From: Butyriboletus loyo
Lineage: Eukaryota; Basidiomycota; Agaricomycetes; Boletales; Boletaceae
Direction of reading: 5' to 3'
Assembly: GCA_038093515.1 (NCBI GenBank)
Contig: JBBPSI010000012.1
Span: forward strand, 232,492-296,491
DNA: 64,000 nucleotides
A model generated the notes under the pieces. The model ran no database searches and was not told the origin of the DNA. It saw nothing but the letters and a program-made list of their open reading frames with translations. Of this stretch, positions 1 to 9,789 are shown piece after piece (position 1 is the first letter of the stretch; every line of letters starts with the position of its first letter). A program made the position numbers and the translations under genes.

Positions 1-700
1 AGATTGTAGCATGCAAACCAATCATAACCAATAATCATTTGATGGGAACCCAAGAGGAAAACATAAGCCTTGATGGATTCATAATGCCCATCAATTTCCA
101 TGAAAAGGGAAGCTTTATGCATAATATGTCCAATAGCACCTTTAGAGCCATCCACATTAAGAACTTCCATAAGACATGGTAAAGGAATAAGGTCAATTTT
201 GTAAGTATCACAATATTTTTTATGAATGAAGGTATTGACTGCTCCTGTATCCAGCAAAGCTTTAAGTGAATGAGTTTGCCAAGTAGCATTCAACTGGTAT
301 GTAATTGTAACCAACAGAGAGTAATCAACACCAAACATCAAAGAACTTTTTACTGGGGGTTTATAATTAGAAATGCTTGATTGAGTGTTCATTTGTCTTA
401 GAAGAGATTTAAGCACACTATTTGTTGATCCCAGTGCTGAGCTCTTTCTAGGGGTCTCTCTTATGGGATTTTCAATAGATCTATTTCTCAAAATGGAAGA
501 AATCATAACTATGGGAAAATTATGCTCTTCACAATCAATCAATGCTGAGTCAACTGATAACAAAGATTCCTTATCTAAGCATTCATTTCCATCTACATAG
601 GAGTCCAAAAATATTGATAGTGAAGAGAAACTATTAGAAAAGAATTCTCCTGTTCCTTACAGTGAGCAACAAAACCATTGCAATGTTGGCAACATTTTGA
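1..700 (-). pseudogene. Decayed Gypsy protease region, relative of element A
   Basis: The minus strand aligns by eye with the protease region of element A (about 6380-7070) and keeps the same order of landmarks. The aspartic protease motif LLDTGA is readable near 230-255, followed by a conserved stretch ending in HQMIIGYDWFA near the window start. Frameshifts and stops break the frame, and CpG sites of element A appear here as TpG or CpA, so this copy is much older. The left part lies outside the window. The 192 bases between this remnant and the Tc1-like gene hold nothing I recognise. Confidence 0.8.
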
Positions 701-892
701 TTGTTAAGCTAATAACTCAAGAACCACTAAAGGCAAACCTTCTAAACCTATCCATTGCAGAATGCCATAATCAAGGGCTTTCCAAAAATATATACATTGC
801 TTATGTAATTCATTCTATATCAGGAAATATTCACCAATTAAGCAAGGGTACTCATTGCAACAGTTTTGTTGCTAATATCAAGAGTATCTAAA

Positions 893-1361
893 TTAGTATG
901 AAGTATATCCTCCTTTGGCTTTAATCACCTCCTGAATCCTTCTAGGCATACTCTCAATCAACTCCTGACATTGTGCAGTCCCAATCCTATCCCACTCTGC
1001 CTGTACACACTCCCACAACTCCAAAACCCCCTTAGGTGACTCAGGATACTCTGCTAGCCTTCTTTTGAGAAGAAACCATAGGTGTTCTATGGGGTTGAGG
1101 TCTGGAGACTGAGCAGGCCACACCATGACCTTGAATCCATTGTTAGCAAACCACTCCTTGGCTCTCCTGCTGGTATGTTTGGAGTCATTATCCTGCTGAC
1201 AGATAATGTCCTCTGGAGTTTTTCCATAATACTGAATCCATGATCTGCACATAAAGATTAGCATCCATCTTACCATCAATCTTGCAAGCCATTCCAACTC
1301 CTTCCCAGATCATACAACCCCATATCATCACTGATTCTTCTTCAAACTTCACTGTACCTTC
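893..1361 (-). pseudogene. Tc1/mariner transposase, C-terminal part
   Basis: This encodes the C-terminal half of a Tc1-family DDE transposase, which cuts and pastes DNA at TA sites. Visible motifs are MIWGCMIWEG, the second catalytic Asp block QDNDSKHTS and the catalytic Glu block SPDLNPIEHLW, then a short C-terminal tail ending GGYTSY before TAA at 893. The first reading-frame part has one frameshift near 1200-1290. The N-terminal half lies at 9790-10375; the two halves are separated by a solo LTR1 flanked by CCTTC (1357-1361 and 9790-9794). I could not find convincing terminal inverted repeats. Confidence 0.88.
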
Positions 1362-1997
1362 TGTTACAGTTTTACCCCTAAAGCGTACCCCGCCACTCAT
1401 TTTCCCACACTCACATGCCCCCGCTGTTCCTGCCATCTCGCAACCCCACCCACCACCTGCTTCCCAGTCGCTAGTGGACACCATCCACTTTCCTGGTCTT
1501 TCTCAGACATCTCAGTACCATAATACTGAGATAACCCCTATGTTGTCACCCCATTGGGCCAGACCTACAGCTGAGCTGTCACATCTCCACTTTCTTACCC
1601 AATGGCATTTGGTTCATCACGTGACTAGCACGTGATTAGATTATGACATGTCTTTACCTACACACTGAGACCCATATCCAAGGGCTCTGCCGTTTGCATC
1701 CCCTTTGCCCTGTGGGCCCCTTCTTGAGGACATTATCACTTTGTATTCAGCTCTTCTCATTTGCTGATGATGTCGCCATCTTGCTTAGAGCTTCGCTCCC
1801 TCATCACCGGCACTTTGCTGCTTCTCCATTTGCCATTATGACTCAAGTCGACTCATAACCCCTTGCCCTTGCTGCCATGCACAGCTTGGTCTGTGCACAT
1901 TACCTATTAGTATATATATGCCTACTTAGAACAGTACGAGCTCTCTAGCTAATTATATGCATCTACCAAGTGCCTAGCAATCTAGCATTATACCCTT
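1362..1997 (+). repeat. Solo LTR1, left part (split by Gypsy A)
   Basis: This begins TGTTACAGTTTTACC and matches the complete LTR1 copies at 4858-5677 and 34265-35084. It carries GGTCTGTGCACA and a TATATATG box near 1890-1920. It is interrupted at 1998 by element A (TSD CCCTT) and resumes at 9609. The flanking TSD is CCTTC (1357-1361 and 9790-9794), so the original LTR1 was about 817 bp and landed as, or recombined to, a solo LTR inside the Tc1-like transposase. Confidence 0.9.
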
Positions 1998-2493
1998 TGT
2001 TGCGAAGGCAACGCGCAGTCGAATGCTAGCACGTAGTACCCTGCCACAGGTGGTCCAACGACAGTTGCTGCACTACACAAAGCACAGGCAAGTATGAACA
2101 AGGAGTTCTAGCTTAGTCCTCAACTGTTGCCAGCGAATAGACAAGTGGTTAAAACTAGGGAATCCTAGTCTAACCACGAGCCTTTATATATTGTACAGAA
2201 GTGCGCACAGACCATGCTGTGCGTGAGATGAACTACTATACATGGATAGACTAAAGAAGAGAAGCGCAACGGTGATTAACCACACGAGGCGCGGGGATCA
2301 TAAAGAAGAGAAGTAAACGGAGATTAAATACATGTGTTGTGACATCATAGAGTCTAGGCCTGGTCTAGGCCATGACATCATATGCTTAGTCAGCATGAGA
2401 TCACATGTAAGTTCCCACGATCATGTGACCTTTGAAAGTGAAAACAACCAAGTCTGAAGTGAAAGTGTACGAATAAATGTTATGATTATAACA
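1998..2493 (-). repeat. 3' LTR of Gypsy A (family LTR2)
   Basis: This 496-bp LTR reads, on the minus strand, TGTTATAATCATAACA at the start and ends in GTTGCCTTCGCAACA. It contains CACGTGAC near 2420, two CRE-like octamers (here decayed to TGACATCA), the GGTCTGTGCGCA promoter motif and a TATATAAAGG box. It pairs with 9104-9603. Confidence 0.95.
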
Positions 2494-2508
2494 CTTCCCC
2501 CCCCCTAG
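2494..2508 (-). promoter_or_regulatory. Polypurine tract of Gypsy A
   Basis: The minus strand reads CTAGGGGGGGGAAG directly against the 3' LTR, the expected primer site for plus-strand DNA synthesis. It overlaps the last codons of the chromodomain frame. Confidence 0.8.
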
Positions 2509-2978
2509 GACTCGTATTCCAGACGAGTTCCTGAATAAGAGGTTCCGTGTTCCGGACCAAATTCCTTAAATAAGGAAGAGAATTCCAATAGAGATAGGCC
2601 TCGAAGGGGACGAGGGGCGGATGGGTGGGCCTGGTGGTAATCACGAATAACGTCTTGTGAGTTACCCAAATTGGATACCGGCTCCCAAGTGCAGTCTGTT
2701 TCGTCGTATCCCCTCCAATGCACTAGATACTCTAATTGCTTACGTTTCATCCGGGAAGTGACAATGTAATCCACTTCAAATTCCACGTAACCTTCGTCCG
2801 TGACGTTGACTGGGTCAGGACGTAAAACCGGTTGCCCTGGCAGGGTTTCCCGATAAGGTTTAACACGTGAAATGTTAACTACCGGATGTATACGCATGCT
2901 GCTCGGCAGCTGCAATTCCACAGCATTGTGAGTTTTCATGCAGTATACGGTAACTTCAAGTTTTCCGTAGACAACCAC
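2505..2978 (-). CDS. Gypsy A integrase C-terminus with chromodomain (frameshifted from pol)
   Basis: The 157-residue frame continues the integrase C-terminal GPY-like region (MRIHPVVNISRVKPY, residues about 29-43) and then a chromodomain at residues about 65-115 with YIVTSRMKRKQLEYLV and WRGYDETDCTWEP. Chromodomains of this clade bind histone marks and steer integration to heterochromatin. The frame differs from the upstream pol frame. Compared with the family, a stretch of roughly 15 residues between the integrase core and the GPY-like region is missing, so a small out-of-frame deletion near 2940-2978 is likely. Confidence 0.85.
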   Translation of the reverse strand: MVVYGKLEVTVYCMKTHNAVELQLPSSMRIHPVVNISRVKPYRETLPGQPVLRPDPVNVTDEGYVEFEVDYIVTSRMKRKQLEYLVHWRGYDETDCTWEPVSNLGNSQDVIRDYHQAHPSAPRPLRGLSLLEFSSLFKEFGPEHGTSYSGTRLEYES

Positions 2979-4857
2979 ACTCTATCTCCAATTTTGTAAT
3001 CGGGCGCATCCGATCGTCTATTATTGGCCTGCGATACCATGCGCTTTCTAGCTTCTTCTAATGCTTCTTTGACTTCGGCATGTGATTTCCCAGCAGCACG
3101 TGTGAAATCTCCGGCTAGCGTGTTGGAAGATTTTTCGAAACCGACCCGCGGATAATAGTTACGAGTAATAGAGAATGGAATGGTACCAGTGGCAGTGGTG
3201 AGGGAATTGTTATGATTGAACTGGGCGATCTTGATCCAATCTGCCCATGTTTCTTGTTTTTTCGCCACGTAGGTACGTAAATATTGTTCCATTTCCCTAT
3301 TTATCCGTTCGGTTTGACCATCGGTTTGAGGATGATATGCCGTTGAGATTTTCTGGGAAATGCCAAGAAGCTTGCAAAGCTCTGTGGTAAAGTCCGATAC
3401 AAATTGTGGACCTCGGTCCGAAACTATAGAAATAGGAAGTCCATGAATACACCAAACATTGTCTCTAAATATAATTGCTAACTCCTTAGAAGAGGTAGTC
3501 GTCTTACAAGGGACGTAAACGACTTCCTTGGAGAAGCGATCCACTATTGTACAAATGGCATCGAAGCCGTTCGAAAGAGGAAGTCCAGTAATGAAATCTA
3601 CAGATATATCTTCCCAAGGGTGACTAGCCGAAGGAAGTGGTAATATTTTACCTGCCGGTGCATTTTGCTTACCCTTCGTGAGGGCGCACGCTTGGCAAGA
3701 TTCTACATATCGTTTAACGTCCTTTGTGACTCCTGGCCACGTGAAGTGTCGTGTAAGAAGGTGAGCCGTACGGGCTTGACCCGAGTGTCCGGCTATTGGG
3801 GAGTCATGACATATTTTAAGTAAATCTATTCTAAGTGCTTCAGGCACAAAGACTTTTTTCTTTTCATTAATAAATACAGATTGTTCCGAATCGTAATAGA
3901 ATCCTGGATATTCTTTTGTTTTTTCTTTTTCTGATTCTTTTTGTAATGTATCGTAAAAAGAAGAAGAAAGGGAAACTTTATTAAGGAAAAGGTTCGGGGG
4001 AAGTACCGTAATATTGGTATTATGGTCCATGACGGCATCACCGTGGTCTGCTCGACGCGATAACGCATCTGCTCTGCCATTGGTTGAGCCTGGTTTGTAA
4101 ACAAATAAATAATTGAATTCTTGAAGAAGTGCGTGCCATCGAGCTTGTCTGCCAGACAGTGTTTGCGGCTTCTTCCAATATTCTAGGTTTTTGTGATCGG
4201 TCCAGATTTCAAATCCTTCTCGACCAATAAGATAATGGCACCATTCTTCTAGCGCACGAATAACTGCTAATAGTTCTTTGTCGTAAATTGGGTAATTCCT
4301 TTCGGCAGCGTCGAAGGAATGTGACAAAAAGGCACAGGGTCGCCACAGGTCGTCTGATCCTTTTATGGAAAGAACTGCGCCAACCGCTATATCCGAGGCA
4401 TCCGTTTCTACCCACATCTCCTTGTCTCGATCTGGGTAGGCTAAAAGCGGAGCCGAAGTGAACTTTTTCTTTAGCGTATCAAACGCTCTTTGTTTGTCTA
4501 AGCCCCATTTGAAAGGGGTGTCCTTTTTTGTTAAGTTGTTGAGGGGTCGGGCGATCTCCGAGAATCCTTCAATAAATCTACGGTAATAGTTGCATAGTCC
4601 TAGAAACGCTTGAACCTGCTTCAGACGTGAGGGCATAGGCCAGTCTCGGATGGCATCTGTTTTCTTCGACTGCATTTCAACACCGTTTCGGGATACAACC
4701 ATACCTAAAAAGTCCACTTTATCCGAAGAGAATACGCATTTCTCTGGTTTTACAAATAAATCATTTTCTCGAAGGCACTGGAGTACTTCTTTGACTTTTT
4801 CCTCATGCTCGGCCCTCGTTTATCCTTTCGTGAATATCATAACGTCGTCGATATAGA
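2936..4857 (-). CDS. Gypsy A pol: RT C-terminus, RNase H, integrase
   Basis: This holds the RT palm from IDDVMIF onward, the RT thumb/connection (FLGLCNYYRRFIEGF), RNase H (TDASDIAVGAVLS, DKELLAVIRALEEW), the integrase zinc finger H-H-C-C (SGQARTAHLL to CQACALTK) and the DDE core (SVDFITGLP, SDRGPQF, HPQTDGQTERINRE). The frame is open from 4717 down to 2936. Between 4857 and 4717 there is one in-frame TAA after FTKG. The other half of the YIDD catalytic motif lies beyond the LTR1 insertion, which cuts between the Tyr-Ile part and Asp-Asp. Confidence 0.93.
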
Positions 4858-5677
4858 TGTTACAGTTTTACCCCTAAGCGTACCCCGCCACTCGTTTTCC
4901 CACGCTCACGTGTCCCCGCCGCCCCCGCCGTCTCGCGATGCCGCCCATCGCCCGCTCCCTAGTCGCCTAGTGGACGTTATCCACTTCCCCGGTTGCCCCT
5001 GCGAGTCTCTGTGCCGTTGCACGAGATAGCCCCTGTCTTCTCGCCCCGTCGGGCCGGACCTTCAGCTGAGCTGTCGCGTCCCTCTTTCTTTGACCAATGA
5101 CATTTCTTACATCACGTGACTAGCACGTGACTAGATTACGACGCGTCAGTACCTTCGCGTCGAGACCCGTATCCAAGGGCTCCGCCGTTCGCGCACCCTT
5201 CGCCCTGTGGGGCTCACCTCGTGGACATCGTCACTTCACCTTCAGCTCTTCTCATTCGCTGACGATGTCGCCTTCTTACTCGGAGCTTCGCTCCCTCGTT
5301 ACCGGCACTTTGCCGCTTCCCCTTTCGCCGCTATGACTCGGACGGACTCATAGCCCTTTACCCTCGCTGCCACGCACAGCTCGGTCTGTGCACGATACCC
5401 TTCAGTATATAAGATCGTACTTAGAGTAGTACGAGTTCTTTAGCTAATTCTACGCATCTACCAAGTGCATAGTAATCTAGCATTATACCCATCTCTTGCC
5501 GATAAAGCCGATAAGAGCCTGCTCGATCTCGTCTGGTCGCCACCACACAAGATCTCGCCGACACTTGCTTTGCAAGACACCCGATAGCGTCGTTCACGCG
5601 AGTCGGCACTTTCCTTATTAGGCTCGAGCCCCTAGTCAAGTGCTCGCTGCTAGTTATTGTGCGCTATCAGCGTAACA
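4858..5677 (+). repeat. Solo LTR1 inside the RT of Gypsy A
   Basis: This 820-bp LTR starts TGTTACAG and ends GCGTAACA, flanked by the exact TSD ATAGA (4853-4857 and 5678-5682). It is CpG-rich and nearly identical to the 820-bp copy at 34265-35084, so it is young. Two CACGTG E-boxes lie at 5113-5118 and 5124-5129. GGTCTGTGCAC (near 5382) precedes TATATAAG by 23 nt. LTR plus TSD add 825 bp, a multiple of three, so the RT frame is kept on both sides although the LTR itself contains stops. Confidence 0.95.
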
Positions 5678-5682
5678 ATAGA

Positions 5683-6364
5683 TAATGACGCAGGCATACA
5701 TATCATTGAAGATGTCGTTCATCATGTTTTGGAACGTGGGAGGGGAATTGGTAAGCCCGAAGTACATGACCATGGGTTCGTAGGCTCCAATGGGCATGAC
5801 AAACGCCGCTTTCCACTCATCGCCTTCTTTGATACGGATATTATTAAATCCCCATGGGAGATCCAATGCTGTGAAGATGTCAGCACCTTTCAGCCGATCA
5901 ATCAACTGTGGAATCAGGGATAACGGGTAACCGTTTTTAATGGTTCCGTCGTTTAAATATCGGTAGTCCATAACAAGTCGCTTATCTCCGGTCTTTTTTG
6001 GAATAAAGAACACAGGGGCTGTCTGAGGTGACTTGGACGGTCTTATGTAACCCTTCTTAAGTTCTTTTTCCACAAAACCTCGGATTTGCTCTTGTTCTTC
6101 CTCAGACATGGGAATAACGCGACCCTTTTTTGGTACAAAATCGGGTTTGAGATCTATCACATGATCCCATGGTTTCCTTTCAGGCATTCTTGCTGCCTCG
6201 TCCTCGGAGAATACATCTAAATAATTGTGGTAAACCTCGGGTACCTTTCCGGCAACCTCTGGTTCTATAGTACAGCAAGAAGTAATGTTCGAAGATGAAA
6301 TAGAGTCTCTGATAACACTACAGTAAGGGGAACAGTGATTAAATTTAATGGTTTTAAACGCCAA
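5683..6364 (-). CDS. Gypsy A RT, N-terminal part
   Basis: This frame carries the spacer after protease, then RT motifs: SPQTAPVFFIPKKTGDKR, MDYRYLND, LIDRLKGADIFTALDL (first catalytic Asp) and FGLTNSPPTFQNMMND, ending at the Tyr-Ile half of YIDD where LTR1 entered. The reading frame is -1 relative to the protease frame; the two overlap at 6265-6364 and share a TTTAAAA heptamer at 6352-6358. There is no ATG at the expected start, fitting synthesis by frameshifting. Confidence 0.92.
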
Positions 6365-7158
6365 TCAATGTCTGGGTTATGACGTGCAAACCAATCGTAA
6401 CCAATAATCATTTGATGAGAACCAAGAAGAGAGACGTAAGCCTCGATCGATTCGTGGTGCCCATCAATTTCCATAAATAGGTAGGCTTTGTGCGTAATGC
6501 AACCTATGGCTCCTTTAGAGCCGTCTGCATTGATAACCTCCATAGAACGTTCTAATGGTACAGTGTCTATTTTTCTTGTTTCGCAATAATTTTTGTCAAT
6601 GAAGGTATTGACCGCTCCCGTATCCAGCAAAGCTTTAAGCGAACAAGTTCGCCAAGTAGCGTTTGACTGGTAAGTGATTTTCACCACTGGGGAGTAATCT
6701 CCACCAAACATTAAAGAAGATTTAGGGGATTTATAATTAGAAGGAGATGGAGATGAAATCGGAGATCTGGTTTTCATTTGTCTCAAAAGAGAATTAAGCA
6801 CGCTTTTGTGCGCTGCGCTCCCGTTAGGAGACGCTCTTTCGAGTTTTTCCATAGATAATTCATTCGCTTTGATACAAGAGTTAAGAAATTCGTCCTCTTC
6901 ACAATCAACTAGACCAGGAACATCCACACTTACGTCCGAAGACGAATTCGCGAATACCGATCCAATCGAAAGCTTAGATTCAGATGGTACGTAAGAATGT
7001 TCATCTGTGTCTATGGAATAGTCCACAGATGTAGATAGGGCGGAGAAAGAATTTGAAAATGAAGAAGAATTTGAACTATTGTCCAGTCCTCTAGGTATCC
7101 CTACACTAGAAGACTTCTTTATTTTAAAGACCTTGAGGCCTTTTCCTTTGCTTCGCAA
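6265..7158 (-). CDS. Gypsy A aspartic protease
   Basis: A 297-residue frame with a Ser/Asp-rich N-terminal half and a retropepsin-like domain in the C-terminal half. The active-site motif is LLDTGAVNTFID near residues 183-194, with a downstream HQMIIGYDWFARHNP. It overlaps the end of gag by about 40 nt in the -1 frame and overlaps RT by 100 nt in another -1 step. It would process Gag-Pol. No ATG sets its start, so the start given is only the limit of the open overlap. Confidence 0.88.
   Translation of the reverse strand: MRSKGKGLKVFKIKKSSSVGIPRGLDNSSNSSSFSNSFSALSTSVDYSIDTDEHSYVPSESKLSIGSVFANSSSDVSVDVPGLVDCEEDEFLNSCIKANELSMEKLERASPNGSAAHKSVLNSLLRQMKTRSPISSPSPSNYKSPKSSLMFGGDYSPVVKITYQSNATWRTCSLKALLDTGAVNTFIDKNYCETRKIDTVPLERSMEVINADGSKGAIGCITHKAYLFMEIDGHHESIEAYVSLLGSHQMIIGYDWFARHNPDIDWRLKPLNLITVPLTVVLSETLFHLRTLLLAVL
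6352..6358 (-). promoter_or_regulatory. Candidate -1 slippery heptamer, protease to RT
   Basis: The minus strand reads TTTAAAA in the register T-TTA-AAA of the protease frame. Slipping back one base gives the RT frame (TTT-AAA-ACC). The protease frame ends about 30 codons later. The heptamer is the same as at the gag end. Confidence 0.6.
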
Positions 7159-8327
7159 GTGAAGATGTCTGCCCAGTATGCTTGGGCGTCATCTCCCATG
7201 TATGCGGCATGCTGGGAGATTTCTTGTGGCGGTGCTCCAACCGCTGGTGGTGCCGGTAATGGCCTTGACTGATATGAGGGATTAGGAGGGGTTACCTCTG
7301 CGGCATTGATTTGAACCCATCCTTGGATGTAGGTTCTGTCAGCCTGTTGAATCCACTGCTGCCTTACTTTCGGCCGAGGAGTGTTTCCAGGCTTGTCCCA
7401 ACAGTTCGGGTTCTGGGGGCAATTAGGGCGGATGTGTCTGGCTTGCCTGCAGCCGAAACACGTTCTGGTCTCAGGGCCAGATTGCTGTGCGGATAAGTCC
7501 ATGGGGGCTCCGCGGCCCGGTTGAGTTCCGACTGGTGTAAAGCCAGGAGGAGGTCCTTTGGGAGGAGGGTAGCCTCTTTGGGGCTGCTGTGTATACGGCT
7601 TCCATTGCCGTGCTTGTCCCATGCCTCTCTCCGCATACATCTGCTCGAAAGACCTTCCTGTCCTTCTGAACTCTTCAACTAAATTGTTGAAGTCCTCCAA
7701 CACGTCTTCTGAGCATGAAAGGAATACTTGTTTATAGATTTCGTACTTGACAGCCCGTTTAAGGAGCTCGATGGCATGCTTTGGCTCACACTCTGATTGC
7801 CGATAGAGGACTTTGAAACGTTCCAGGAAAACATCAATTTGTTGTTGGCCTTGAGTAAGAGCAGCCAGTTTTCTGAGTGCTTGGTGAGTAAGCACATCAA
7901 TTTGGAAATGACTCCTGATCAAGGTCTGTAGGTATTCCCATTCTGGCCACGCCAGATCCATCTTTTTTCCTTTAGATCTGTTGAGCGGATCTATGTATTT
8001 CTCTTCCTCCATGACGTAATCTTCCAGGACGAGTTGAGAAAAGTCCTGGCCTTTGCCCTTAATGCAGCTAAGTACGGCCACCGTGCAGAGCTTGTCTGTT
8101 TTCCAGGTGTTGACGGACACCCAGACTTTGAGGGATGTTCACCAGTGGTGGAACTTTTCTCTGTCGCCGTCCCATTCTCCTGGGTCAGCAACCTTTTTTG
8201 ATATTCCTCCTTGCTGATCTTTTTCCAGCCACTGCGTGAAGAGGGCGCGCAATGTCTGATCATCGTAGACGGCGGCAGGGACATAATCGGTGGGAGTGGG
8301 GGCGTAAGATGGACCAGGATCGGACAT
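7119..8327 (-). pseudogene. Gypsy A gag (one in-frame stop)
   Basis: The gag frame starts at ATG 8327 (MSDPGPSYAPTP) and runs to TAA at 7119-7121, about 400 codons, with a single TGA at 8139-8141. The position of that TGA, after HHW, fits loss of an Arg CGA by CpG transition. A Retrotrans_gag-type core lies at 7680-8100, a Pro/Gln-rich linker follows, and one zinc knuckle CFGCRQARHIRPNC (C-x2-C-x4-H-x4-C) lies near 7420-7462. Gag forms the particle and packages RNA. Without readthrough this copy would make only 62 residues. Confidence 0.88.
7122..7128 (-). promoter_or_regulatory. Candidate -1 slippery heptamer abutting the gag stop
   Basis: Gag codons read TCT-TTA-AAA-TAA, so the heptamer TTTAAAA is in the canonical X-XXY-YYZ register and the stop follows at once. 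Moving back one base enters the protease frame (TTT-AAA-ATA-AAG). Confidence 0.7.
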
Positions 8328-9090
8328 CCTTTTTTGGTCGTCGTCTGGGAAGTCCGTGGAATATTCGGAACCCAGTTTGATAAGCGGAAATTAAAGAAGT
8401 TGGGGGCGGAGGAAAGGGGGTGATTCTTGAATCTTCTTCAGCAACCTTTTTCTTCGGCTGAACCAGCTTCTTCAGCAAAAAACAAAAAGAAAGCTATGAG
8501 GTATAAAGACCCTTACTATCTCCTATCTTCCAAGGTGACTCTGGGGGACTCTACAACAAGTAGAACGTAAAAAATATTTCTTCGAACGGAGGTAGTATCT
8601 CCAATGAAGCTTAGTCCGGTAATGGACAGTTACGGGTAAAAACTTTTTAACTACTAGTTGACAAATTTTTTGAAAAAGTTTTCCAGTTCTACCTCCCGTG
8701 TTACCACAGGGACTACAATTGGGAATGACTCAGCCAAAGGGATTTGGGGGTCCCTAAGTCGTCCTTCGCAAATTGGGCACGACCCCAACACGGACTATCA
8801 ACTCCAAGGGAGTGACGGAGAATGAATATGACAGGTATGTTATGCGAGACAAAAGCTACCCTTCCAAGGGGTTCCCCTAAAAGCAGCGGGGGCAATCCGA
8901 AATGAAATCTGCTGAATGCACAGTAACGACTCTTAACCCTGAGTACTGGGTTTACCCTTCAGCGGGATTTCTGCTCCGTCAAGTGGAGGCCTACTGGTAT
9001 GTGCAGGATAGGAGAAATGAGACGGGTACACTATTGGCCAAATGCCGACAAGCACACTACCCCTACCCTGGGGACCGGGTGTGTATCTGA
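8328..9090 (-). other. Leader between PBS and gag of Gypsy A
   Basis: This roughly 760-bp stretch has no convincing coding frame. It is the 5' untranslated leader of the element, where packaging signals would be expected. I see no specific motif that I can assign. Confidence 0.6.
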
Positions 9091-9103
9091 AGTTTTAACC
9101 AAG
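9091..9103 (-). promoter_or_regulatory. Primer-binding site of Gypsy A, self-priming type
   Basis: Two bases inside the 5' LTR edge the minus strand reads TGGTTAAAACT. Its exact reverse complement AGTTTTAACCA sits in the LTR at 9255-9265, about 33 nt after the TATA box, i.e. at the predicted RNA 5' end. This matches the Tf1 scheme in which the transcript start folds back on the PBS. Confidence 0.75.
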
Positions 9104-9603
9104 TGTTGCGAAGGCAACACGCAGTCAAATGCTAGCACGTAGTACCCTGCCACAGGCGGTCCAATGACAGTTGCTGCACTACACAAAGCACAGGCAAGAT
9201 GTGTGATCAAGGAGCTTCAACTTAATCCTCAACTATTGCCAGCGAATAGACAAGTGGTTAAAACTAGGGAATCCTAGTCTAACCACGAGCCTTTATATAT
9301 TGTACAGAAGTGCGCACAGACCATGCTGTGTGTGAGATGAACTACTATACATGGATAGACTAAAGAAGAGAAGCGCAACGGTGATTAACCACACGAGGCG
9401 TGGGGATCATAAAGAAGAGAAGTAAAACGGAGATTAAATACATGTGTTATGATGTCATAGAGTCTAGGCCTGGTCTAGGCCATGACATCATATGCTTAGT
9501 CAGCATGAGATCACATGTAAGTTCCCACGATCACGTGACCTTTGAAAGTGAAAACGACCAAGTCTGAAGTGAAAGTGTACAAATAAATGTTATGATTATA
9601 ACA
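9104..9603 (-). repeat. 5' LTR of Gypsy A (family LTR2)
   Basis: A 500-bp LTR, partner of 1998-2493. Differences between the pair are mostly transitions, many at CpG, plus a small indel near 9200. It carries the promoter motif and TATA box for the element. Confidence 0.95.
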
Positions 9604-9608
9604 CCCTT

Positions 9609-9789
9609 CCTGCTGATAGAGCCAATAAGAGTCTGCTTGATCTTGTCTGGTCACCACCACATGACATCTCACCGACACTTGCTCTGCAGAAGCCCAATAG
9701 TGTTGTCTACACAAGTCAGCACCTTCCTGATTAGGCTCGAGCCCCTATTCAAGTGCTCGCTGCTAGTTGTTTCGCACATCAGCATAACA
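9609..9789 (+). repeat. Solo LTR1, right part (split by Gypsy A)
   Basis: This continues the LTR1 that began at 1362, after the second CCCTT copy at 9604-9608, and ends CAGCATAACA at 9789. The next five bases CCTTC repeat the left TSD at 1357-1361. Confidence 0.9.

Larger units (their letters stand above)
1998..9603 (-). mobile_element. Full-length Ty3/Gypsy chromovirus, element A
   Basis: Both LTRs begin TG and end CA in element orientation and the flanks carry an exact 5-bp TSD, CCCTT (1993-1997 and 9604-9608). Order on the minus strand: 5' LTR, self-complementary PBS, about 760-bp leader, gag, protease, RT, RNase H, integrase, chromodomain, G-rich polypurine tract, 3' LTR. The coding region is close to intact: one TGA in gag, one TAA in RT and one frameshift before the chromodomain, plus the solo LTR1 at 4858-5677. 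Two LTR copies differ by scattered mostly transition changes and small indels, so it is fairly young but not fresh. Confidence 0.95.
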
